64,000 nucleotides of DNA from CAWHJN01 sp963829705 (GCA_963829705.1 CAWHJN010000003.1:124001-188000), one strand, 5' to 3'; positions 1-9,504 are shown, numbered from the stretch's first letter. Notes: a model not told the origin generated them from the letters alone. Translations and numbers: made by a program.

Positions 1-642
1 GCTGCCCGCTGAGGGTGCCGCCGTCGCGGTCGGCCACGAACTCGCGGGAGCGCGAAATGGCCATCTGGATGAGCACGGCGGCGATGGGCGCGAGGATGAG
101 CATCAGCAACCCGCTGAGCGCGCTTCCCCCCGGTCGCGGTCGCCGACGGGCACGAAGTAGGCGAAGCGCGCCAGCAGCGTGATGGCCGCGCCCAGCGTGG
201 CAGCAACAGACTGCGTGAGAATGTCGCGGTTCTTGACGTGCGCCAACTCGTGCGCGAGCACGCCCTGCAGTTCATCGGGTGTCAGCATCTGCACGATGCC
301 ACTCGTGACGGCGACGGCGGCGTGCGCGGGGTTGCGGCCCGTCGCAAACGCGTTGGGCTGCTCGGACGGGATGACGTAGACGCGCGGCATCGGCAGATTG
401 GCCCGCTGCCGCAACTCGTCGATGAGCGCGACCAGTTCGGGTGCCTCGGCCCGCCCGACTTCGCGGGCCTTGTAGGTTTTGAGGACGATCTTGTCGGAGA
501 ACCAGTACGAGCCGACGTTGAGTGCCACGGCGACGGCGAAGGCGATGAGCATCCCCGACGGCCCGCCGATGGCGCGGCCCATCAGGGCGAAAAGCACCAG
601 CAAAACGGCCATGAGCGCCGTCGTTCGCAGCCCGTTCATCAT
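1..642 (-). pseudogene. htpX: HtpX-like M48 membrane metalloprotease, frameshifted and cut by the window edge
   Basis: Zinc-dependent inner-membrane protease of family M48B (HtpX), which degrades misfolded membrane proteins. From the ATG at 642 the first frame shows two hydrophobic segments (about residues 8-24 and 30-47), the conserved region around NAFATGRNPAHAAVAVT, and the catalytic HELAH at residues 131-135. The frame then ends early at 103. The reading continues in another frame: positions 1-125 encode a membrane segment and SREFVADRDGG, the family's third zinc-ligand region (EFxAD). One extra G in the six-G run (C run at 126-131 on the plus strand) would restore a continuous protein. 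So this is either a -1 sequencing indel in a homopolymer or a real null allele. The gene continues beyond position 1. It sits downstream of LemA, TPM and CPBP genes on the same strand, a sensible envelope-maintenance context. Confidence 0.85.
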
Positions 643-738
643 GGAATCTCAGGGGGTTGATTCGTCGATTTCGGGTGGTACGTCCAGTCCCGCACGCCGT
701 TCATTTCCGAACGTTGGGTGCATTCTGTACTCCGAAAA

Positions 739-806
739 GGGCGCACTGAATTGCGCCCTACGACCTTCCAGCCTCCGCGCCGGGCGTGCTCCGGCACGCC
801 CCTACG
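739..806. repeat. Two small palindromes ending in CCCTACG
   Basis: Positions 739-758 form a perfect 7-bp stem (GGGCGCA/TGCGCCC, 6-nt loop) followed by TACG. Positions 782-801 form a perfect 8-bp stem (GGGCGTGC/GCACGCCC, 4-nt loop) followed by CTACG. Both lie in the 222-bp gap between the htpX and CPBP genes. Related palindromes occur at 1670-1685 and 12900-12917, also in gene gaps and also next to a TAG/CTA tract, so this looks like a dispersed hairpin family rather than a single terminator. No T tract follows. Confidence 0.5.
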
Positions 807-864
807 AGTTCGAAATCCGACTTCCGAAAGCGAGGCTTCCCGCCGGTAAATCCGGATTTCAACT

Positions 865-1638
865 TCACCCGAGTAGCCCCGTCGTCACCAGCACGTCGTA
901 GAGGGCATGCGTCCACGCGGCGATGCCGAAACCGCGCAGCAGGAAGACGCCGTTGAGCGCCAGCCCGAACAGGAAGCGGAACGTGAACGAGGCCCACGTG
1001 AAGTCGTCGCCGAGCGCGCCGGTGTAATGCACAGCGCTGAAGATCAGCGCGCCCACGAGGGCGGCGACGAGGTACGCCGCCGTCTTGTTCGCAAAAACCC
1101 GCCGCAGGCCCCAGAACAGCCCGCCGACGAGCAGCACGCGGAACACCAGTTCCTCGTAGATGCCCGCTCCGAGCGACAGCGCGAAGTTGGCGAACACGCC
1201 GGGCGGCACGGGTGCGATGCGCGCAAACAGCATCCCCACGGCCATCGACACGGCGAAGGCCAGCACGATGGCGTAGGCGAGGCTCTCGCCCAGCATCCAT
1301 CCGAAATAGCGCGGGTGGATGCGGATCGTCCCGCTGCTCCGCCGCTCACGCCACACCACGACGATGCCGACGAGCACCACCACGAGCGTCAACGCCAGCG
1401 TGCCCCCCAGCCCCGCCGACGCCAGCAGCGTCTTGATCCACACGTCGGCTCCCACGCGCACCTGCGCGAGTTGCCCCTTGTTGACGAACAGGATGAGGCC
1501 TTCGTAGAGCACGAGCAACGGCAGCGCGGCCAGAAAGCTGTAGGTAGCCGTGCGCGTCAGCCTGACGTACGAATCGGACGGCGCGGCCTCTGGTGGCCGC
1601 CCCTGTGCCAGCGCCTGGATTTCTTCGAGTGGGGTCAT
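865..1638 (-). CDS. CPBP family intramembrane glutamic endopeptidase
   Basis: 257-residue polytopic membrane protein of the CPBP (Rce1/PrsW-like, formerly CAAX protease and bacteriocin-processing) family. The family motifs are all visible: motif 1 EExxxR as EELVFR (E162, E163, R167), motif 2 as FSAVHY (H204), and the third conserved His in THALYD (H244). About six hydrophobic helices are apparent, the first at 33-52. I chose the ATG at 1638 because the frame upstream of it has no hydrophobic or conserved content and is covered by an intergenic repeat. Substrate is unknown; members act in prenyl-protein processing, bacteriocin self-immunity or envelope regulation. It lies between the TPR gene and htpX on the same strand. 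Confidence 0.88.
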   Translation of the reverse strand: MTPLEEIQALAQGRPPEAAPSDSYVRLTRTATYSFLAALPLLVLYEGLILFVNKGQLAQVRVGADVWIKTLLASAGLGGTLALTLVVVLVGIVVVWRERRSSGTIRIHPRYFGWMLGESLAYAIVLAFAVSMAVGMLFARIAPVPPGVFANFALSLGAGIYEELVFRVLLVGGLFWGLRRVFANKTAAYLVAALVGALIFSAVHYTGALGDDFTWASFTFRFLFGLALNGVFLLRGFGIAAWTHALYDVLVTTGLLG

Positions 1639-1640
1639 AG

Positions 1641-1685
1641 GGAAAGTCGGACGGGAACGCGGAAGTAGGGCGTGCCGTGGCACGC
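1641..1685 (-). repeat. Start-proximal copy of the gap repeat plus small palindrome
   Basis: Directly 5' of the CPBP start codon. Plus-strand positions 1641-1670 read GAAAGTCGGACGGGAACGC followed by GGAAGTAGGG, the dispersed gap-repeat sequence in antisense to the downstream gene. It runs straight into a palindrome at 1670-1685 (GCGTGCC/GGCACGC). A sense copy lies at the other end of the same gene gap (1873-1903), right after the stop codon of the TPR gene. Confidence 0.55.
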
Positions 1686-1872
1686 TCAACATGGAAGTCG
1701 AGGCGTGAAAGATCGCAGGGTGCCCTCTGGAAACGCGGCAGGTAAAGGATTCGGTTGTCGGCACCACAAGTTGCGGTGGCGTCTGCCGACCCCCCGGGGT
1801 TCAGGGCGTGCCACGGGGCTCCCCACATCCGGCCTCCGCGTCTGCCCCTGCCCCCATTCGTCCTTCCCTCCC

Positions 1873-1903
1873 TTCTGACTTCCGCGTTCCCCCTTCGACT
1901 TTC
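1873..1903 (-). repeat. Stop-proximal copy of the gap repeat
   Basis: Read on the minus strand, this begins inside the TGA stop of the TPR gene and continues AAGTCGAAGGGGGAACGCGG then AAGTCAG. It is the sense-orientation partner of the copy at 1641-1670, so the two ends of the 263-bp gap could base-pair. Other copies are at 4321-4348, 21189-21225, 22526-22565, 38262-38362 and 40467-40574. Confidence 0.5.
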
Positions 1904-2228
1904 AGTCTTCCTCCCATCCCATCTCCAGCTTGCTCAGCGCATCCTGCAACTCGGCGCGGGCGTGGAGGTCGCGGGCGTGCTGGGCCACGGCGATGCCCTC
2001 GCGGTAGACGGCCTGCGCGTCGTCGGTGGCACCCGTCGCGGCCAGCAGCTTGCCGAGGTGGTAGTAGGTGCCGACGTAATCCGGCTGCTCGCGGCGCAGC
2101 GCCTCGTAGTGGTCGAGCGCGGCGCGCGTGTCGCCCTTTTTGGCGTACTCCTGCGCCAGCGCGAAGCGGGTGAAGGCGTCGCCGGGGTCGTCGGCGAGAA
2201 AGCCGAGCAGGGTTTCGATGCGATCCAT
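1902..2228 (-). CDS. Small tetratricopeptide-repeat protein
   Basis: 108-residue soluble protein made of about two and a half TPR units: residues 16-47 (FTRFALAQEYAKKGDTRAAL, then a second helix) and 50-82 (GTYYHLGKLLAATGATDDAQ, then a second helix), with the usual Gly/Ala spacing of TPR helices. TPR proteins are protein-protein adaptors; no enzymatic motif is present. Starts at the ATG at 2228, 31 bp downstream of the SpoIIAA-like gene, so the two are probably cotranscribed. Partner unknown. Confidence 0.85.
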   Translation of the reverse strand: MDRIETLLGFLADDPGDAFTRFALAQEYAKKGDTRAALDHYEALRREQPDYVGTYYHLGKLLAATGATDDAQAVYREGIAVAQHARDLHARAELQDALSKLEMGWEED

Positions 2229-2259
2229 ACGGCAGGGAAAGCGGGAAGGAAAGGGCGTG

Positions 2260-2619
2260 TCAGTCGCCGTTCACGATCCACAGGTGCGCGTCGGCGCGCT
2301 CGGCACTGGCAAACAGCCTCGCCTCGCCGACGACGGTGCCCGCGAGCGCGACGAGCGGCTTCAGCCATGCGGCATCGCCGACGACAGCGAAGCGCCCGAT
2401 GTCGCGCGCGTGCTGCACGTCGAACTTCAGTTCTTTCCAGGCTGCCATGGGCGTGACGGCCTTCAGGTCGTTGACTTCGACGAGCAGCTGCACCGTACCG
2501 TGCTCTTCGACGGCTTCCCGGAGGATGGGCAGCACGGTGGCGTAGTCTTCACGCGTGAGCGTGCCGCTGGCCTGCGCGCGCACGACGCCCGGCGGGCTGG
2601 GGGTGATAAAGGTGATCAT
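2260..2619 (-). CDS. SpoIIAA-like (STAS-fold) protein
   Basis: 119-residue protein with the SpoIIAA-like pattern: an N-terminal beta strand region, then a core around LLVEVNDLKAVTPMAAWKEL and FAVVGDAAWLKPLVALAG. This domain (PF11964 type) has a STAS-like fold related to anti-anti-sigma factors and is found in small stand-alone bacterial proteins of unclear role. No signal peptide or membrane segment. ATG start at 2619. It lies between the TPM gene (85 bp upstream) and the TPR gene. Assignment rests on the overall pattern and is moderate. Confidence 0.7.
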   Translation of the reverse strand: MITFITPSPPGVVRAQASGTLTREDYATVLPILREAVEEHGTVQLLVEVNDLKAVTPMAAWKELKFDVQHARDIGRFAVVGDAAWLKPLVALAGTVVGEARLFASAERADAHLWIVNGD

Positions 2620-2704
2620 GGGTGGAGAAATGTGGGGAGCGTCCTGTAGCGGTTTTCCTCACGGCGCGGTTTCCACGCGTGGAGATCGTCACACACGAAC
2701 GTGC

Positions 2705-3502
2705 TCACCAGCCGCCGCCCGCGCCGCCGCCGCCGAAGCCTCCCCCGCCGCCCGAGAAGCCGCCTCCACCGAAGCCTCCCCCGCCGCCAAAACCACCGCC
2801 GCCCCCGAAGCCGCCTCCGCCGCCCCAGATGATCACCGGCGGCCCACCGCCCGACGAGCGGTAGCGGCGTCCGCCTGGCCCGCCGCCGCCACGGTGACGC
2901 AGCGCGCGGATGACGAAAAAGAGCAGGATGAGCAGGATGAACAGCGTCGCCGCGTCGATGCCCTGCGCGTCACCGCCCGAGGGCTCCTCCTGCGCGTCGT
3001 ACTCGCCCTGCGCGGCAAGCATGAGCGCGTCCGTAGCGGCGTTGAGGCCGTCGAAAAAGCGTCCTTCGCGGAAGCGCGGCGTGATGACGTTGCGGATGAT
3101 GCGCCCCGCCGTGATGTCGGGGATGACGCCTTCCATGCCGTAGCCCGTGGCGATCTGGATCTTGCGGTCGTCGCGCGAGACGAGCAGCACGACGCCGTTG
3201 TCGAACCCGGCCTGCCCCACCTTCCACTGTTCGCCGATGGCGAGCGCGTACTCCGCCGGGTCTGCGCCGCCGAGATCCGGGACGGTCACGACGATGATCT
3301 GCGTCGAGGTCGAGTCTTCGTAGGCCCTGAGCTTCTCGTTGAGCAGGCTCCGTTCAGACGCCGACAGCATCGCCGCCGCGTCCGTCACCCACTGGCCTGA
3401 GGGCGTGGGCAGGTTGAAGCGCTGCGCGTGCAGGCCGGGGGCCGCTACGAGGACGGCGAGCACGACGCCGAGCCACCGCCCGGCACGAGAGGCGAAAGGC
3501 AC
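2705..3502 (-). CDS. TPM domain (YgcG-type) secreted membrane protein with Gly-rich tail
   Basis: 265-residue protein of the TPM_phosphatase/YgcG family. Signal peptide at residues 1-26 (ending GLHAQ). TPM domain at about 36-165, with the conserved DNGVVLLVSRDDRKIQIATG and the start of the domain in WVTDAAAMLSASERSLLNEKL. One membrane helix follows at about 186-203. The C-terminal 60 residues are a low-complexity GGGGFGGGG tail, typical of this family. The GTG at 3502 is the best start because it gives an intact signal peptide and lies 4 bp after the LemA stop. LemA and TPM genes are neighbours in many bacteria, and homologues act in membrane-complex maintenance (photosystem repair in plants). 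The repetitive GGC codons at 2705-2890 are a likely recombination or slippage site. Confidence 0.9.
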   Translation of the reverse strand: MPFASRAGRWLGVVLAVLVAAPGLHAQRFNLPTPSGQWVTDAAAMLSASERSLLNEKLRAYEDSTSTQIIVVTVPDLGGADPAEYALAIGEQWKVGQAGFDNGVVLLVSRDDRKIQIATGYGMEGVIPDITAGRIIRNVITPRFREGRFFDGLNAATDALMLAAQGEYDAQEEPSGGDAQGIDAATLFILLILLFFVIRALRHRGGGGPGGRRYRSSGGGPPVIIWGGGGGFGGGGGFGGGGGFGGGGFSGGGGGFGGGGAGGGW

Positions 3503-3506
3503 GATC

Positions 3507-4109
3507 TCAGCTCCCGAAATCGACCTTGGGAGCCGTCTCCGCGCCTTCGTCGGCCTCGAAGGGCACGCGGCGGTCGAAGCCCATCACGCCCGCGAACAGC
3601 GCGGCGGGAAAGCGGCGCACCGACTGGTTGTAGTCCTGCACCGCTTCGTTGTAGCGCAGCCGCTCCGTCTGGATGCGGTTCTCGGTGCCTTCGAGTTGCG
3701 TCTGCAAGTCGCGGAAGGCCTCCGTCGCGCGGAGTTCGGGGTACGCCTCGACGCTGACGAGCAGGCGGCTGAGTGCGCCCGACAGTTCTGACTGCGCCTG
3801 CTGATACTGCTGCACCTTCGCGGGGTCGTTGAGATCGCTCGCGTCGAGGTTGATGGATGTGGCGCGGGCCCGCGCATTGGTGACGGCTTCGAGCGTGCTG
3901 CTCTCGAAATCCGCCGCGCCGCGCACGGTGCTGACGAGGTTGGGGATGAGGTCGGCCCGCCGCTGGTACTGCGACTCGACGTTCGACCACGCCGTGTTGA
4001 CGGCTTCGTCTTTGGTGACGAGGGTGTTGTACGTGCCGCACCCCGCGCAGCCTGCAAACCCGACGAGCAGCAGAACGACGACGAGAACGATGAAACCGGT
4101 GCTACGCAT
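3507..4109 (-). CDS. lemA: LemA family protein
   Basis: 200-residue LemA family protein. A single N-terminal membrane segment (residues 5-22) is followed by a helical domain starting at the family signature YNTLVTKDEAVNTAWSNVES and the RRADLIPNLVSTV region, then a long coiled-coil-like helix to about residue 165. The segment LFAGVMGF near the C-terminus is also typical. LemA proteins are membrane-anchored helical-bundle proteins of unsettled function, often encoded next to HtpX or TPM proteins, as here. ATG start at 4109. The gene begins 236 bp after the DUF4252 operon and is likely the first gene of the LemA-TPM unit. Confidence 0.93.
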   Translation of the reverse strand: MRSTGFIVLVVVLLLVGFAGCAGCGTYNTLVTKDEAVNTAWSNVESQYQRRADLIPNLVSTVRGAADFESSTLEAVTNARARATSINLDASDLNDPAKVQQYQQAQSELSGALSRLLVSVEAYPELRATEAFRDLQTQLEGTENRIQTERLRYNEAVQDYNQSVRRFPAALFAGVMGFDRRVPFEADEGAETAPKVDFGS

Positions 4110-4320
4110 GGTAGAGAGAGGTCAGAGGGGAGAAATCCGTGCCCTCTACGAGCCGTGCGTGCGGTGGTTTCTGGTAGCGCGTGATGAGGATCTCCGCCCG
4201 AGGGCGTAGCATCCCGCGAGGCGAGGACAGCTGACGCGCCTCGGCGTCTGAATCCAATCCAAACCCCGCGTGGGCGCAGCGCGCTCTGCCCGGATCCTCG
4301 CTTTTCTCCTGAGCGCGATG

Positions 4321-4348
4321 CGGACTTCCGCGCTCCCCTTTCGGCTCA
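4321..4348 (-). repeat. Stop-proximal copy of the gap repeat
   Basis: Read on the minus strand, the sequence starts at the TGA of the DUF4252 lipoprotein gene and continues GCCGAAAGGGGAGCGCGG then AAGTCCG. This is a diverged copy of the dispersed gap repeat in the same orientation relative to the stop codon as at 1873-1903. No T-rich tract follows, so it is not a canonical intrinsic terminator. Confidence 0.4.
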
Positions 4349-4903
4349 CTCGTTCCAGAACACCGGGTCTTTTTCCATCACCGTTTTCAGAATCCCTTCG
4401 AGGTCGCCGTCGAGACGGATAAGGACGAGGTTCTCGCCGTCGAGCACCGCCAGAAACATGTTCTCGATGCGGTCGCGGTGCTCGCGGTACATGATCCAGA
4501 CGTGCTCGGCGTCTTCGCGCGCGCCGTCCGTTTCGCGCACCCGGACGGCGGTTTCCCATCCGTCCCGCTGGAAGCGGCGCAGCCCCGGCACGTCGTATTG
4601 ACTGTAATCGGGCGTTTCGCCCACGATCTCGTAGACGCCGAGTTTGACGCGGCGCACGTTTTCGAGCAGGTTCGAGGCGAAGCGAGCATCCTCGTCGCGC
4701 ACCAGCCCCGTCACCCAGCGCGCGAAGCCGAGTGAGCCGGGGCCGAAGCTCATCACGAACTCCCGCTTGAGGTGGAGGTCCGGGTACGCCTTCTCGATGT
4801 CGCGGCGCGTCTGCGCGATCTCGCGCGAGTAGAGGCAGCCCGAGGTAGTCAGCGTCACGAGCAGCAGGGCGAGGGGCAGCAGGCGAGCAGAGCGGGTGTG
4901 CAT
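4346..4903 (-). CDS. DUF4252 lipoprotein
   Basis: 185-residue predicted lipoprotein: hydrophobic signal at 8-20 and lipobox LTTSGC with the acylated Cys at 23. The rest matches the DUF4252 pattern, which is largely limited to Bacteroidota: GWETAVRVRETDG, VWIMYREHRDRIENMFLAVLDGENLVLIRLDGDLEGILKTV. It starts 2 bp after the stop of a second DUF4252 gene and belongs to the sigma/anti-sigma operon. In Bacteroidota DUF4252 genes very often follow ECF sigma and anti-sigma genes, so they are likely part of the envelope response; the molecular role is not known. Confidence 0.87.
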   Translation of the reverse strand: MHTRSARLLPLALLLVTLTTSGCLYSREIAQTRRDIEKAYPDLHLKREFVMSFGPGSLGFARWVTGLVRDEDARFASNLLENVRRVKLGVYEIVGETPDYSQYDVPGLRRFQRDGWETAVRVRETDGAREDAEHVWIMYREHRDRIENMFLAVLDGENLVLIRLDGDLEGILKTVMEKDPVFWNE

Positions 4904-4905
4904 GG

Positions 4906-5454
4906 TCAGCGGCGGTTGGCGGTGCGGTTGAGGACGTCGAGGTCGAAGCGGCTGCCGAGCCGCCCCACCTCCTCCGGGTCGATCTCGCCGACGATGTTGA
5001 TGAAGACGACCTCATCCTCGTCGGGCGAGATGACAGTCACCATCATGCCCATCACCCGCTCGCCGCGCATCTGGAGGTACATGTCCACGTCCTCCTCGTC
5101 GCGCACGCGGACGATGGTTTCCCAGCCCTTTGCTTCGAGCGTGCGCGCGAGCCCGTCGGTGCGGCTCGTGAGGCGGGCGCGCTGGCCCGGCACGTAGCGG
5201 AAGGTGCGTACCTGGATGGCCTTGAGCCGGGTCAGCATCGCGGCGAGCGTGGGATCTTCGTCGCGCGTGGCGGCGGCGGCCATGCGGAGCAGCGCCCCCT
5301 TGACGTTGACCTCCACGGTGGGCGATTCGTCGAACCACGACGCGAACGTCTGGAGGTCGACGTAGCCGGGGTCGCGTTCGAGGGCGGTCTGGGCGTGCAG
5401 CGGAGCCGCGCACGCCACGAGCAGGGCGCAGAAAAAGAGGATAGAGCGGGTCAT
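4906..5454 (-). CDS. DUF4252 secreted protein
   Basis: 182-residue protein with a signal peptide (residues 1-21, ending PLHAQ) and a DUF4252 domain: YVDLQTFASWFDESPTVEVN, GWETIVRVRDEEDVDMYLQM, VMVTVISPDEDEVVFINIVG. Paralogous to the next gene, sharing the GWETxVRVR and xFINIVGExDPE/LIRLDGDLEG segments. It starts 5 bp after the anti-sigma stop and ends 2 bp before the lipoprotein paralogue, so the four genes from 6543 to 4346 look like one transcript. Exported, probably periplasmic; no catalytic motif seen. Confidence 0.87.
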   Translation of the reverse strand: MTRSILFFCALLVACAAPLHAQTALERDPGYVDLQTFASWFDESPTVEVNVKGALLRMAAAATRDEDPTLAAMLTRLKAIQVRTFRYVPGQRARLTSRTDGLARTLEAKGWETIVRVRDEEDVDMYLQMRGERVMGMMVTVISPDEDEVVFINIVGEIDPEEVGRLGSRFDLDVLNRTANRR

Positions 5455-5459
5455 GTCAG

Positions 5460-6017
5460 TCAGTGGGAGGTTTCAGAAAAAGAAGACGCCAGCGCCCGCT
5501 GGACGGGTGCGACGACGTGTGGCGCGAGCACCTCGTCGCGCACGCGCAGGCCGGTCTGCTCGCTCGCGTGGCTGAGGTAGGCGAGGGTCCACTTCACGTC
5601 CTCGACCGACGCGGCGACTTCCTCGGCCGTCGGTTTCGGGGAAGGCGCGGACCACACGGCGACGGTCACGAGCACGGCGGTGGCGAGCGCCAGCGCGGGT
5701 TGCCACACGGGCACCCGCAGCGCTGCGCGCAGACGCTCCCACAGCGAAACCTGCGGTGCGTTCGTGGCCTCGCGCTGCTCGATCGCGCGCATCACAGAGG
5801 CGGCGAAGGCGGGCGGAGCCTTGGGGGCGGGCGTGGTGTGGAGCGCGTTCTGCACGCGCAGCGAGGCCCGCGCGGCACGCGCCCACGCGGCGTGCTCGGC
5901 CACGGCGGCGGCCACGCGCTGCGCCTCGTGGGGCGGCAGGTCGCCGTCGAGCCACGTCTCCAGGCGCTCGTCGGGCGCGTCGGGCAGCAGCGGTGAGAGG
6001 GAATCAGGCGTACGCAC
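5460..6017 (-). CDS. Anti-sigma factor, single-pass membrane protein
   Basis: 185-residue protein with a short cytoplasmic N-terminus (ERLETWLDGDLPPHEAQRVAAAV, the type of helical segment seen in zinc-less anti-sigma domains), one membrane helix at about 108-126 (PALALATAVLVTVAVW) and a C-terminal extracytoplasmic part. It overlaps the ECF sigma gene by 14 bp and is in the expected sigma/anti-sigma order. The start is inferred: the frame stays open far upstream inside the sigma gene, and the GTG at 6017 is the first plausible start giving a short coupled overlap. It should hold the sigma factor inactive until an envelope signal arrives. No HxxxCxxC zinc motif is present. Confidence 0.75.
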   Translation of the reverse strand: MRTPDSLSPLLPDAPDERLETWLDGDLPPHEAQRVAAAVAEHAAWARAARASLRVQNALHTTPAPKAPPAFAASVMRAIEQREATNAPQVSLWERLRAALRVPVWQPALALATAVLVTVAVWSAPSPKPTAEEVAASVEDVKWTLAYLSHASEQTGLRVRDEVLAPHVVAPVQRALASSFSETSH

Positions 6018-6543
6018 GGGTCTGTTCGAGGTAGGCGGCGCGCAGCATCTTGCGCGCCCGGTGGAGATAGACTTTGACGGACGTGAGCGGCAGGTCGAGC
6101 GCCTCGCCGATCTCGTCGTAGGACAAATCCTGTAATTCGCGCAGCACGAGCAGGCTGCGGAACGGCTCGCGTAGCGTGTCGAGCGCAGCGTGCGCGTCGG
6201 CCAGGTCAGCCTGCTGCTCGGCATGGACGTCGGGCAGCGGGGCCAGGTCGGGCGTGGCGTCGGGTTCAGCGTCGGCGTCGCAGCGCGCCCGTTTGCGCGC
6301 CCGCAGGTGGTCGATGGCGAGGTTGCGCGTGACACGCATGAGCCACGCCCCGGCACGGTCGGCTTCGACGGTTTCGCGGTGCGTCCACAGGCGCACGAAG
6401 GCTTCCTGCGCCACGTCCGCCGCCGCGTCGGCGTCACGGGTGAGGTAGAGCGCCAGCCCGTACACCGCGTCCTGGTGCTGGCCCACCAGCGCCGAAAAGC
6501 GCTGCTGGGGGCGGAAGAAACCGAGCGAATGGGCGAGCGACAC
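6004..6543 (-). CDS. ECF (sigma-70 family) RNA polymerase sigma factor
   Basis: 179-residue group IV sigma factor. Region 2 is at about 16-85 (HQDAVYGLALYLTRDADAAA then DVAQEAFVRLW and WLMRVTRNLAIDHLR), and region 4 at about 118-172 (LLVLRELQDLSYDEIGEALD then LPLTSVKVYLHRARKML), with no region 3 between, as expected. Start choice: three in-frame GTG codons exist (6579, 6564 and 6543). An ECF-like promoter ends just before 6564, so the GTG at 6543 gives a short leader and starts about 30 residues before region 2. First gene of the operon with the anti-sigma factor and two DUF4252 genes. Confidence 0.88.
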   Translation of the reverse strand: MSLAHSLGFFRPQQRFSALVGQHQDAVYGLALYLTRDADAAADVAQEAFVRLWTHRETVEADRAGAWLMRVTRNLAIDHLRARKRARCDADAEPDATPDLAPLPDVHAEQQADLADAHAALDTLREPFRSLLVLRELQDLSYDEIGEALDLPLTSVKVYLHRARKMLRAAYLEQTRAYA

Positions 6544-6570
6544 GGGCGGAGAGCGTTGCGACACCCAGCA

Positions 6571-6597
6571 GACGAACACGCCCGGCGGGATGTTACA
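6571..6597 (-). promoter_or_regulatory. Candidate ECF-type autoregulatory promoter
   Basis: On the minus strand the sequence reads TGTAAC (6592-6597), a 17-nt spacer, then CGTC (6571-6574). ECF promoters typically have an AAC-containing -35 element and a CGTC-like -10 element at this spacing, and ECF genes commonly control their own promoter. It lies 28 bp before the chosen GTG start of the sigma gene. Inferred from pattern only. Confidence 0.55.
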
Positions 6598-6628
6598 GGT
6601 TGGATGACTGGTGAAGGGTAATGTGACT

Positions 6629-6647
6629 GGCAGAGAGCGTCTCTGCC
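6629..6647. repeat. Short perfect hairpin in the sigma/feo divergent region
   Basis: GGCAGAGA (6629-6636), GCG loop, TCTCTGCC (6640-6647). It lies in the 222-bp divergent gap between the sigma operon and the feo operon. No T tract. It could separate the two promoters or be a protein-binding palindrome; nothing more can be said. Confidence 0.35.
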
Positions 6648-6731
6648 GTCTGTCGTCTCCACCCGTACCCTGCTTTCTTGAGCCCATCACCCTTCACCCA
6701 TTTCCCACTTGCATCCACTGGCCCTCTGGTA

Positions 6732-6748
6732 TTAAGATTCATTCTAAG
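6732..6748. promoter_or_regulatory. AT-rich imperfect palindrome before feoA, candidate metal-regulator operator
   Basis: TTAAGATTCATTCTAAG is an imperfect dyad centred on C6740, matching at five of eight pairs, in otherwise GC-rich DNA. It overlaps a TATTAA (6730-6735) that lies 21 bp downstream of TTG (6709-6711), a possible promoter for the feo operon, and ends 17 bp before the GTG start of the first feoA. Ferrous-iron operons are usually repressed by Fur or a DtxR-type protein bound at such a place. Which regulator is not determinable here. Confidence 0.35.
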
Positions 6749-6765
6749 AAAGCGCCCTCCTCTCT

Positions 6766-7020
6766 GTGCTCAATCTCCCCATTCTGCCTGCCGACGGTGC
6801 CGCGCCGCTGACGTGCTTCGGGCGCGGACAGCAGGTGTGCATCGCCGCGATGGCGGTGGACGACGACGAGGCTACGCGGCTGCGTGAGATGGGCCTGTGC
6901 GAGGGTGCGTGCGTGCGCCTGATGACCAACGCTGCTCTGTGCGTGGTGGGCCTCGGCGCGTGCCGCATCGCACTGCGCCACGAGGTGGCCTCGCGGCTGT
7001 TCGCCACGGAAACGTCGTGA
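6766..7020 (+). CDS. feoA: FeoA domain protein, Cys-rich
   Basis: 84-residue SH3-like FeoA domain protein; FeoA assists the FeoB ferrous-iron permease at the inner membrane. The family core is visible as RLREMGLCEGACVRLM and the strand CRIALRHEVASRLF. Unusually for so small a FeoA it contains six Cys residues (17, 25, 45, 49, 59, 66). GTG start at 6766. It overlaps the second feoA by GTGA, so translation is coupled. It is the first gene of a feoA-feoA-feoB operon. Confidence 0.85.
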   Translation: MLNLPILPADGAAPLTCFGRGQQVCIAAMAVDDDEATRLREMGLCEGACVRLMTNAALCVVGLGACRIALRHEVASRLFATETS

Positions 7021-7241
7021 CCACGCTGGCAGATCTCCGGCCCGGCACGCGCGCCGTCGTGGAGGGGTTTGCAGGCGGCGACGTGCCCGCGCGCCTGCTC
7101 GAGATGGGCATCCTGCCCGGCACGCTGGTCGAAGTGGTGCGCCGCGCGCCCCTCGGCGATCCCATCGACGTGCGCGTGCGGGGTTACCACCTGTCGGTGC
7201 GGCAGCACGAGGCGCGGCTGGTCAGAGTCAACGAAGGGTAA
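7017..7241 (+). CDS. feoA: FeoA domain protein, second copy
   Basis: 74-residue FeoA domain: TTLADLRPGTRAVVEGFAGG at the start, RLLEMGILPGTLVEVVRRAP and GDPIDVRVRGYHLSVRQHEA at the end, all typical of FeoA. It begins at GTG 7017, whose last two bases with the next A form the TGA stop of the first feoA. Four bases separate it from feoB. Two tandem FeoA proteins before FeoB are seen in several Bacteroidota and other phyla; this second copy is the canonical, Cys-free one. Confidence 0.9.
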   Translation: MTTLADLRPGTRAVVEGFAGGDVPARLLEMGILPGTLVEVVRRAPLGDPIDVRVRGYHLSVRQHEARLVRVNEG

Positions 7242-7245
7242 GAAC

Positions 7246-9438
<2,193 letters not shown>

Positions 9439-9459
9439 GGTTCGACACATTTGATGCAG

Positions 9460-9489
9460 GTTCTTCGTCATTGGCTGATGACGAAGAAC
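9460..9489 (+). terminator. Perfect 12-bp inverted repeat after feoB
   Basis: GTTCTTCGTCAT (9460-9471), loop TGGCTG, ATGACGAAGAAC (9478-9489). It lies 21 bp after the feoB stop and 15 bp before the start chosen for the next gene. No U tract follows, so it may act as an mRNA 3' stabiliser or a weak terminator rather than a strong intrinsic one. The hairpin argues against the in-frame upstream starts at 9451-9478 for the next gene. Confidence 0.6.
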
Positions 9490-9504
9490 CCTTACCCGAC
9501 GCCC

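Noticed and set aside
2705..2890. Gly-codon repeats considered as a CRISPR-like or mobile repeat
   Set aside because: They encode the normal Gly-rich tail of a TPM-family protein in frame.
5460..6662. 400-codon frame covering both anti-sigma and sigma regions
   Set aside because: Its first half is the sigma gene read out of frame (Arg/Ser/Thr-rich); only the part from 6017 makes a plausible protein.
9439..9460. GGTTCGAC after feoB, like a tRNA T-loop
   Set aside because: No acceptor stem, anticodon arm or CCA; the nearby symmetry belongs to the hairpin at 9460-9489.
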